This document shows, piece by piece, positions 26,503 to 33,321 of a DNA stretch of 33,321 bases (positions within the stretch are counted from its first letter, which is position 1; each line of letters opens with the position of its first letter). Below the pieces are notes generated by a model. The model saw only the letters and a list, made by a program, of their open reading frames with translations. It did no database searches and was not told the origin of the DNA. Both the position numbers and the translations under genes were made by a program. Source of the stretch: Pygmaiobacter sp. (GTDB lineage: Bacteria > Bacillota > Clostridia > Oscillospirales > Ruminococcaceae). The stretch lies in contig JAQVCK010000008.1 of NCBI GenBank assembly GCA_028689835.1, positions 1 to 33,321 of the forward strand, read 5' to 3'.

Positions 26503-26825
26503 CCACCCGCCCCCGTTTCGTCCGCCCTGCCATTATTATAAACAAGGGCAAAGGCCCCCGCTTGATTTTAGTTGCGCATTGCGTGCCTTTGTATCTTTTG
26601 GCCTTTGCGTCAAGGCCCGGTGATTAACTTTAAACCCACTGTAGCATAAAAAAGCAAGGGGTTCAATTGATGCGTTACCGCTTTGCAAAAAGTACCGGTT
26701 TTGCTCGCTCTCCTACCGGCCAAACGGCAGCCAGCGCCAGCAGTGCGACAGATACTGACCCAAGGGTGCAAACCGTGCGCTTTTTGTGTATACTGTAATG
26801 GGTTTAGCCCAAAGGAGGCCATTCG

Positions 26826-27281
26826 ATGAAACTTGTTTCGGTGCGCGAGGACCCGGCACTTTGCAATGATGCCATTCGCTATTTTCAGGCAAAATGGGCA
26901 ACGCCACAAAGCCTTTTCGTGTACGAGGACTGCATTAAAAACTGCTGTAATGCACCGGCACCTCTGCCACAGTGGTACCTGCTTTACATCGACGATGGGC
27001 AGATTGCCGGTGGTGCTGGGCTGATCACGAACGACTTTATCAGCCGGATGGACTTATACCCCTGGTTTTGCGCCCTTTATGTAGAGCCCCCTTACCGCGG
27101 CAACGGGTATGCGGGGATGTTGCTCAATCGCGCTGCGCAGGATGCCCGCACCGCAGGCTTTGACGCGTTGTACCTTTGCACCGACCACACGCAGTTTTAC
27201 GAGCGGTATGGCCTGCAGTATATTGGCGACGGGTACCACCCGTGGGGGCACCGCTCGCGCATTTATAAAATGCAGCTTTAA
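26826..27281 (+). CDS. GNAT family N-acetyltransferase
   Basis: ALYVEPPYRGNGYAGMLLNRAAQDARTAGFDALYLCTDHTQFYERYGLQYIGDGYHPWG; RBS AAAGGAGG. Confidence 0.92.
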   Translation: MKLVSVREDPALCNDAIRYFQAKWATPQSLFVYEDCIKNCCNAPAPLPQWYLLYIDDGQIAGGAGLITNDFISRMDLYPWFCALYVEPPYRGNGYAGMLLNRAAQDARTAGFDALYLCTDHTQFYERYGLQYIGDGYHPWGHRSRIYKMQL

Positions 27282-27340
27282 CCACATTGCCACAACTGCC
27301 CCGTTTTTTAGATCACATCAGCATCAACTGCCCCGAAAAC

Positions 27341-27377
27341 AAAAACAGATGGCAAGCGCCACCTGTTTTTATTTTTT
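27341..27377 (+). terminator. Rho-independent terminator downstream of the GNAT gene
   Basis: AAAAACAGATGGC-aagc-GCCACCTGTTTTTATTTTTT. Confidence 0.85.
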
Positions 27378-27434
27378 AACTGTGTTGCAGGCCAATGCCA
27401 CACACCGCTACAACACCTAACCGCAGACAGCAGT

Positions 27435-27746
27435 TCACAATAAAGCCAAGGGCAAAAGGGACGCAGCCAGTTCCCCAGCCTGCTGCTGTGCCGTAAGTGA
27501 ATTAAAAAACTGTTTTAGTTGCTGTTTTGTCTGCGCGTTAAGCTGGGTATAGCGCACCCCTTCTGCTGCGCCCTGCAACGCATACAGCTTATGCAGGCAA
27601 GCCGTTTCATCTACCTGTAGCCGGATGCGCAAAAACGCATCCCTGCTACCGGCTGCCCGCAGCTGCTGCGGCGTTTCAATGCCCACCTGCCGCAACTGCT
27701 GTGCCAGCACCTCGCCAATGTTGGGCAGATCATTCAGCGTCGCCAT
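27435..27746 (-). CDS. TfoX C-terminal-domain-like (helix-hairpin-helix) protein
   Basis: MATLNDLPNIGEVLAQQLRQVGIETPQQLRAAGSRDAFLRIRLQVDETACLHKLYALQGAAEGVRYTQL; start chosen at ATG 27746. Confidence 0.82.
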   Translation of the reverse strand: MATLNDLPNIGEVLAQQLRQVGIETPQQLRAAGSRDAFLRIRLQVDETACLHKLYALQGAAEGVRYTQLNAQTKQQLKQFFNSLTAQQQAGELAASLLPLALL

Positions 27747-28005
27747 CTGCCGCCGCCCCCTTTCTAAACTGCGCTTGCCACGCGGGTAGTTTGCGCATGG
27801 AAGCCTCGGCAATTTCGGCCGCCGCCGCTTTCTCCATCCCTTGCGTTTCTTGCAAAAAGCGGATCATACCCGCACGCTTTTCAGCAAAGGACTGCATGGT
27901 GCCATCCGGCCGGGCACAGTATATGCAATAGTCTTTTGTCATATCTCCGCCGGCAAAATCCGCCGGCTTTTGCATGGGCATCCCACAGGCAATACAAGTT
28001 TTCAT
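27730..28005 (-). CDS. Small putative zinc-ribbon protein
   Basis: MKTCIACGMPMQKPADFAGGDMTKDYCIYCARPDGTMQSFAEKRAGMIRFLQETQGM; two CxxC pairs. Confidence 0.82.
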   Translation of the reverse strand: MKTCIACGMPMQKPADFAGGDMTKDYCIYCARPDGTMQSFAEKRAGMIRFLQETQGMEKAAAAEIAEASMRKLPAWQAQFRKGAAADGDAE

Positions 28006-28592
28006 TTTTGTTCCTCCCCTATTTGGGCTAGCGTTAAAAATGTGTGAACCAGTTCATCGGTATACCGCGGCAATAGCGGGGCATCTGGTGAAAACAGTTC
28101 TTTATTCATTAAGTAATAGTGCACAAGGCCCATCCACGTGTTGAACAGCATATACGGCGGCACCCCGTTTTGGGCGGCTGCCGTGTGCTGCAACACGCGG
28201 CCAAAGTGGTACGCCGCCACCGACTGCAAATTGGCAAAGGTCAATTTTGCCTGCGGCGGCAACTGCCCTTTTTCAGTGATGAGGTGCAGGTAAAACTGCT
28301 CGTGCCGGGCCAGCAATGCAAGGTGCGCGCGCAACAGGCCTTGCAGGTCGGCGTTGTTTTCGGCAAGGTCGTGTAGCCCTGCCCCCAACTGGGTGCCAAA
28401 CTGCTCTAACAATGCCTCTACCAGCTGTGCCTGTGATGCAAAATGCGCAAAAATGCTGCCGTGCGACACCCCGGCTTCTTTTGCAATTGCCGCCGTGGGG
28501 GCACTAAACCCCTTTTGCGCATACACCCGGTATGCTGCTGCCAAAATTTTTTGCCGGGTTTGCTGTTTTTGTTGCAGCCGCGTTGTTTCCAT
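28002..28592 (-). CDS. TetR/AcrR family transcriptional regulator
   Basis: METTRLQQKQQTRQKILAAAYRVYAQKGFSAPTAAIAKEAGVSHGSIFAHFASQAQLVEALLEQ; start ATG 28592. Confidence 0.9.
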   Translation of the reverse strand: METTRLQQKQQTRQKILAAAYRVYAQKGFSAPTAAIAKEAGVSHGSIFAHFASQAQLVEALLEQFGTQLGAGLHDLAENNADLQGLLRAHLALLARHEQFYLHLITEKGQLPPQAKLTFANLQSVAAYHFGRVLQHTAAAQNGVPPYMLFNTWMGLVHYYLMNKELFSPDAPLLPRYTDELVHTFLTLAQIGEEQK

Positions 28593-28606
28593 TTTAATTG
28601 ACCACC

Positions 28607-28627
28607 TACTCATTGAGTATATACTCA
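28607..28627. promoter_or_regulatory. Operator-like overlapping palindromes upstream of tetR
   Basis: TACTCA-T-TGAGTA-TA-TACTCA; abuts a minus-strand -10 TATAAT (28632-28627). Confidence 0.65.
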
Positions 28628-28737
28628 TTATAATTTGTTTGCAGCAAAAGTTAAGCATTTTACTGCACTTGCATTGCGAACGGCTGTTGCAGTATAATAA
28701 CGTCAATTTACAAAAAACGCACCACAACGGAGGGGCT

Positions 28738-29319
28738 ATGAAAAAGACACTTCTTTTTTTGGCAAAAGGCTTTGAAACGATGGAGGCCAGCGTATTTATT
28801 GACGTTTTGGGTTGGGCCCGCAACGACTACCAATTGGCGCTGCCGCTGACGACCTGCGGCTTTACCAAAACGGTGGTCAGCACTTTTGGGGTGCCGGTCA
28901 CCGTAGACTGCCTGCTGGATGAGGTTGACCCCGCAGACTACGACGCACTGGCGATCCCCGGGGGGTTTGAAGAATTTGGTTTTTACGAAGAGGCCTATGA
29001 TGAACGCCTTTCAGCGCTGATCCGCGCGTTTGACAGTGCCAAAAAGCCAATTGCCAGTATTTGCGTGGCAGCACTGGCCCTTGGCAAAAGCGGCATTTTG
29101 CAGGGCCGCAGGGCAACCACCTACCACTTAAAGCAAGCCTACCGCCAAAAACAACTTGCAGCGCAAGGGGCTATCGTCATCAACGAACCAGTAGTCGTTG
29201 ACGATAACGTGGCAACCTCTTATTGCCCTTCTACCGCACCGCAGGTGGCTTTTTGGCTGTTGGAACAGCTTGCAGGGCAAAAAAATGCCGCACAGATCAA
29301 AGAGGACATGGGGTTTTAA
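28738..29319 (+). CDS. DJ-1/PfpI family protein
   Basis: MKKTLLFLAKGFETMEASVFIDVLGWA, YDALAIPGGFEEFGFYE, KKPIASICVAALALGKSGILQGRRATTYH; RBS GGAGGGG. Confidence 0.93.
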   Translation: MKKTLLFLAKGFETMEASVFIDVLGWARNDYQLALPLTTCGFTKTVVSTFGVPVTVDCLLDEVDPADYDALAIPGGFEEFGFYEEAYDERLSALIRAFDSAKKPIASICVAALALGKSGILQGRRATTYHLKQAYRQKQLAAQGAIVINEPVVVDDNVATSYCPSTAPQVAFWLLEQLAGQKNAAQIKEDMGF

Positions 29320-29334
29320 CCTCGACTTAAAAAC

Positions 29335-29371
29335 AAGAGAGGACCGGCAATGCATTGCCGGCCCTCTTTTG
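29335..29371. terminator. Terminator between convergent DJ-1 and chemoreceptor genes
   Basis: AAGAGAGGACCGGCAATGCATTGCCGGCCCTCTTTT hairpin with T-run. Confidence 0.82.
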
Positions 29372-29378
29372 CTTTTGG

Positions 29379-31316
29379 TCATGCTTCTGTTTTAAAGACT
29401 GACACCATTTCTTCCAATTCTTGCATCTGGCTCAGCAGTTCTTCGCTGGTGGCCGCACTTTGCTCTGCCGTCGCCGAGTTTGCCTGCGTCACCTCTGAAA
29501 TTTGTCGCATCCCCTCGCTGAGCTGGGTCACCATGCCGGCCTGGGTTTTTAATGTTTCGGCTACTTTATCCACCCGCCCGCTAATATTGGTGGTGTGCCC
29601 GACGATCGTCTCAAAAGAGCTTGCGGTACGCTTGGCATTCTGCATCCCTTCGCTGACCGATTGGATCGTATCTTCAATCAACTGTGCTGTATTTTGTGCT
29701 GCCTCGGCACTTTTAGAGGCAAGCTGGCGCACCTCTTCGGCCACAACGGAGAAGCCCTTGCCCGCTTCGCCCGCACGGGCCGCCTCTACCGCGGCGTTCA
29801 GTGCCAGGATATTGGTCTGGAACGAAATATCATCAATGATATGAATGATGTCCTGAATTTTTTTCGACGAGGCATTGATGCTTTGCATCGAGTCTAACAT
29901 CTTTTGCATTTCGGCATTGCTCTGCTCGGTTTCAGTCAGCGCTGCTTTGGCCATCTGCTGCATGGACCCCGCATGGGAGGCGTTTTCTTCAATATGGCCA
30001 GCTACCTGCTCCAGCGAGTTCAGCAGTCGCTCGGTCGTGGCTGCCTGCTCGGTGGAGTTTTCCGCAAGGTTTTGGCCCCCCAGCGCAACCTGTTCGGCAC
30101 CGGCACGCACCTGCCCCGCGGCCTGCGTAATGCTTGCCACCGTTTGGCTGAGCGATTGTACAATTTCACCCAGCGCCTGCTGCATCAGCACAAAATCGCC
30201 CACATAGGTGGCCGTGCTGACGGCGGTAAGGTCCTTTTGGGCAACGGCCTTCAGCACGCTGGCCATATCGTCCATATAGGTGCGCAGGCTTTCCACCGTG
30301 TGCTGTGTGGCGCGCATCAACCGGGCGCTTTCATCCTTGCCACGCACCTGCTCTACCTCGGTGTGCAAGTCACCCTGGGCCAGCTTTTCCAGCCGGTGGG
30401 TCGCTTTTAAAATGGGGTCGGTGATGCGTTTTGCAAAAAAGCTGGTAAAAATAATGGCAAACACCAGCACCAGTGCGCCAACCCCTGCACAAAGCTCTAG
30501 GGTATAACGCAGGTTTTGCTCCACCTGTGTCACCGGGCGGGTCACCGCAATCGACCATCCCTCCGGCCCATCCAACGGGGTAAAGCCCACCATACGGCGC
30601 ACCCCACCGTAATAACTGTACCCTATACCGGTCTCCCCACTGACCATGCGCTCAAAAATAGCCGCCGTGGGTTTGTAGCTCTCATCTTTTTTGGCCAGTT
30701 CAAAATAGTTGACCGGGTCAATTACATTGTCGGCATTGGGGTGCAGTACGGTGTAGCCATCCGCGTTGATCACAAAAGCATACCCGTTATCCCCTACTTT
30801 AATTTGGTCCAACACATCTGCAAGTACCCGGTAAGAAAACGCACCGTACAGCACATTGCCGGTCGTGCCAACCGGGGCGGCCGCATAGTATATAATATCG
30901 TTTTCGCCCACTTTAGCGGGGTCTGAAATGGATGCCTGGCCGTTTTTTGCCTTTGCAAAAAAAGCAAGATCCGCTATCGCATCCCCTTTACTATTGCTGC
31001 CGTTTGCCTGCGCAAGGGCAAGGTAATCAAACCCCAGCTCTTGCGCCTGCTGGGCCAGCATTTTTTGCTGTTCTTCGGCAGCAGTTCCATCGGTCAAGTA
31101 CCCTTGCGCAGCTGCTTTTTGAATGCTTTGCCGGTACTGGTCCATGACCACATTTAGCCCCTGCTTATAGGCAGAAGCAAGGTAATTTGAGGTGTTCTCC
31201 GCCTCAGCTATCGCGCTTTTGTAATAAAGGTAAGACGAAAGTCCAGTTAAAAATAAAACGGTAAAAATGAGCAACAGCGAAATATACGCCAGCAGCTTAT
31301 TTTTGAGATACTTCAT
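29379..31316 (-). CDS. Methyl-accepting chemotaxis protein with Cache-type sensor
   Basis: N-terminal TM, extracytoplasmic sensor ([13 protein letters not shown]), HAMP, and signalling tip [51 protein letters not shown]. Confidence 0.96.
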   Translation of the reverse strand: MKYLKNKLLAYISLLLIFTVLFLTGLSSYLYYKSAIAEAENTSNYLASAYKQGLNVVMDQYRQSIQKAAAQGYLTDGTAAEEQQKMLAQQAQELGFDYLALAQANGSNSKGDAIADLAFFAKAKNGQASISDPAKVGENDIIYYAAAPVGTTGNVLYGAFSYRVLADVLDQIKVGDNGYAFVINADGYTVLHPNADNVIDPVNYFELAKKDESYKPTAAIFERMVSGETGIGYSYYGGVRRMVGFTPLDGPEGWSIAVTRPVTQVEQNLRYTLELCAGVGALVLVFAIIFTSFFAKRITDPILKATHRLEKLAQGDLHTEVEQVRGKDESARLMRATQHTVESLRTYMDDMASVLKAVAQKDLTAVSTATYVGDFVLMQQALGEIVQSLSQTVASITQAAGQVRAGAEQVALGGQNLAENSTEQAATTERLLNSLEQVAGHIEENASHAGSMQQMAKAALTETEQSNAEMQKMLDSMQSINASSKKIQDIIHIIDDISFQTNILALNAAVEAARAGEAGKGFSVVAEEVRQLASKSAEAAQNTAQLIEDTIQSVSEGMQNAKRTASSFETIVGHTTNISGRVDKVAETLKTQAGMVTQLSEGMRQISEVTQANSATAEQSAATSEELLSQMQELEEMVSVFKTEA

Positions 31317-31507
31317 CTATTGACAGCTCCTTGTTGGCTAGTTAGCAAGCCTAATTGGGTTTGTCATTTATTCTAGACCAGCAAAAACAATATTTCAACT
31401 TTTAAAAGTTAAATGTATTTTCTTTTCGTTTTGTGACAAATTATTGTTTTAAAACGTGACTCTTTTTGCGTAAAATGCCCGCTTATTTTCCTGTTTTTCC
31501 CAAACAA

Positions 31508-31548
31508 AAAGCCCACCTGCCGGCACAAAACTGGCAGATGGGTTTGTT
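31508..31548. terminator. Hairpin downstream of patatin-like gene
   Basis: AAGCCCACCTGCCGGCACAAAACTGGCAGATGGGTTTGTT. Confidence 0.65.
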
Positions 31549-31562
31549 GTCGTTTCTATCAC

Positions 31563-32840
31563 TTATTTTGCCTGCACATAAAAATACAGTGCGCACAAAT
31601 ACTCTTTCAGCAGATACCCCTGAATGAAAATATTGGTGTAATTCAGTTGCCTGCCGCGCACCATGTCGTTGTAAAAGTAGCCTACAACCTCTTTGCTGTT
31701 GATGTTTTTCAGCAGGTCAAGGTAGCGCGACGGGGCAATTTCTTCTAACTTTTTATTGTATGCGCCCTCCCGTTCCCGATACAGCGCCTCAAAATGTTGC
31801 ATCAGCTGGTCTTGCACATCCCTGAAATCATACACACTCACGTTTGAAAATTCAAAAATTTCCATTGCATTTTCTACACCAAGCAACAAATAGTCGGTCA
31901 GTGAAAGGATGTCCCTTTTTGCCAGTGCGCGCAGATAATCGGTCAACGGCAGGTCTTTGGTGCTCAGCAGTTTGCCGCGGCTGTTTTTCTCTTCATAATC
32001 CAGCACGGCATTATAAAACGGCCGTGCTTTGTCATCGGTGATATCTGCGCGGTCAAACGCATACCGGTAGCCCTTGTATTCCCCAAATTGTTTCATTGCA
32101 TCAAGGTAGCCCAACTGGGTACGAAAATCCAGCGCATCCCGGTTAAAATCTAAAAACCCACCCAGCCCCCAAGACGGCCGTACCAGCCGGATATTGGGCC
32201 GGCCGGCAAACACCGGGTGCGTAATGGTTTCTTCCAGCTCAATCACAATCATCTGTTGTGCACCCATCCGCCGCGCAAGTGAAATGGGCAGGTTGTCGTA
32301 ATAGCCACCGTCGATAAACCCCTGTTCGCCAATTTTGTGCACGGGGAAAGCGGGGAAGCAGGATGCCGATGCCAGTGCATATTCTACCACTTCATCATCT
32401 GCAAGCTCTTTTGCGGTAATCTCTATTGGCCGCAAATCAGGGAAAGTAACCGTGACAAGCCCGTACTGTACACCGCTTTTGCGCAGCTTTTGAGGGTCGT
32501 AAAGTGAGTGAATCAGCTCGACAAGCGGGCCAATATCCGCCCCGTTTTCATTGAGATACGAGCGAAAGAATGACGGAATTAAGTTTTTTTGGGAAATAAT
32601 CGAATCAAGCGAAAAATCGAGATTCAGGGGTTCTTTCATCACCTGTTCAATAGATAGCTCCTCCCACATGCGGTACATGCGGTCAAAGTCTTTTTGGGCC
32701 ACCAGCAGGCCGTTGAGGGCCCCGATGGACGTACCACAGACGAGGTCGAACTCGTACCCCATTTCTTGCAGCGCGCGGATGCAGCCCGCCTCATAGGCAC
32801 CCTTTGCCCCACCACCAGACAAAACCAACGCTGTTTTCAT
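31563..32840 (-). CDS. Patatin-like phospholipase
   Basis: MKTALVLSGGGAKGAYEAGCIRALQEMGYEFDLVCGTSIGALNGLL (glycine-rich loop and GxSxG), FIDGGYYDNLPISLARRMGA (DGG). Start set to 32840. Confidence 0.93.
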   Translation of the reverse strand: MKTALVLSGGGAKGAYEAGCIRALQEMGYEFDLVCGTSIGALNGLLVAQKDFDRMYRMWEELSIEQVMKEPLNLDFSLDSIISQKNLIPSFFRSYLNENGADIGPLVELIHSLYDPQKLRKSGVQYGLVTVTFPDLRPIEITAKELADDEVVEYALASASCFPAFPVHKIGEQGFIDGGYYDNLPISLARRMGAQQMIVIELEETITHPVFAGRPNIRLVRPSWGLGGFLDFNRDALDFRTQLGYLDAMKQFGEYKGYRYAFDRADITDDKARPFYNAVLDYEEKNSRGKLLSTKDLPLTDYLRALAKRDILSLTDYLLLGVENAMEIFEFSNVSVYDFRDVQDQLMQHFEALYREREGAYNKKLEEIAPSRYLDLLKNINSKEVVGYFYNDMVRGRQLNYTNIFIQGYLLKEYLCALYFYVQAK

Positions 32841-32895
32841 ATGCTGCCCCACCTTGTCACAAATTGATGCACCCCATATGGTGCTTTTTCTTATT

Positions 32896-32917
32896 ATACA
32901 ACATTTGCGTGTTGTAT
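32896..32917. promoter_or_regulatory. Inverted repeat within the putative patatin gene promoter
   Basis: ATACAACA-TTTGCG-TGTTGTAT, 8-bp perfect arms, in the minus-strand TTGTGA-18-TATAAT spacer region. Confidence 0.6.
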
Positions 32918-32968
32918 CACAATCACAGAAAAAGGGCCGTGCCTCTGCACAGCCCTTTGACCCTGTTT

Positions 32969-33321
32969 CTATTTCAGTAACGTGATGTTGCCGATTAGCG
33001 GTAGCTGTTTTGCCCGGCCATTCGCCGCATTGACAATGCCAAGGACCATCAACACAATCGTCAAAATCCAGGCAAGGTTCATCAGCCCGACCAAAAAATT
33101 CAACCGCCAAGAAATCGCCAGCAAAACCGCACCGACTATTCTGAGCACAAGCCCGAGCAGAATTTCTACAATCAATAGCACCAAGCCCTGGTTTGCATGA
33201 AAACGCGCAAACTTGGACTCTTTTGCCCCCAGCAGTGGCACCAACGCCAAAATGCCAAGATAAGCAAGCACTGCCATTGTTTTATTTTGCTGAATATCCG
33301 CAGGGTCAAACTCTTGCGTGG
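32969..33321 (-). CDS. DUF4870-like small membrane protein, 5' end beyond the window
   Basis: Reading frame stays open to the edge: TQEFDPADIQQNKTMAVLAYLGILALVPLLGAKESKFARFHANQGLVLLI...; the listed ATG at 33277 is probably internal. Confidence 0.8.
   Translation of the reverse strand, partial: TQEFDPADIQQNKTMAVLAYLGILALVPLLGAKESKFARFHANQGLVLLIVEILLGLVLRIVGAVLLAISWRLNFLVGLMNLAWILTIVLMVLGIVNAANGRAKQLPLIGNITLLK

Noticed and set aside
1-33321. Mobile element, prophage, CRISPR array or defence island
   Set aside because: No transposase, integrase, cas, toxin or restriction motifs, and no direct-repeat array found by eye.

Overview
This is a 33.3 kb window of moderately GC-rich bacterial chromosome with Firmicutes-like gene content (Clostridia/Oscillospiraceae is my guess; taxonomy is inference). 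The core is a ~11.6 kb minus-strand arginine/carbamoyl-phosphate cluster: argG-argC(type 2)-argJ-argB-argD-argF-carA-carB. It is flanked by regulators (OmpR two-component pair, two TetR, XRE, OhrR/MarR, AraC), redox genes (flavodoxin-like reductase, aldo/keto reductase, glutathione peroxidase), gpmA, two GGDEF proteins, a methyl-accepting chemotaxis protein, a patatin-like phospholipase, an M20 amidohydrolase, GNATs and DJ-1/PfpI. I saw no rRNA, tRNA, CRISPR, IS element or phage genes. The strongest observations are: (1) the carB ORF continues without a stop into a full-length DapF-like domain (CarB-DapF fusion, 1344 aa); (2) that domain has Ala (GCG) where the first catalytic Cys of DapF is expected, plus other active-site changes; (3) argG carries an in-frame TAG at codon 364 of 406, followed by 41 well-conserved codons and a TAA; (4) a near-ideal sigma-A promoter has two 14-bp palindromes placed as a perfect 22-bp inverted repeat, upstream of an operon ending in a TetR gene; (5) several ARG-box-like sites lie around the argG promoter and start codon; (6) an OhrR-type repressor is paired with glutathione peroxidase instead of ohr. 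All similarity calls are from recall of protein families; no searches were run.
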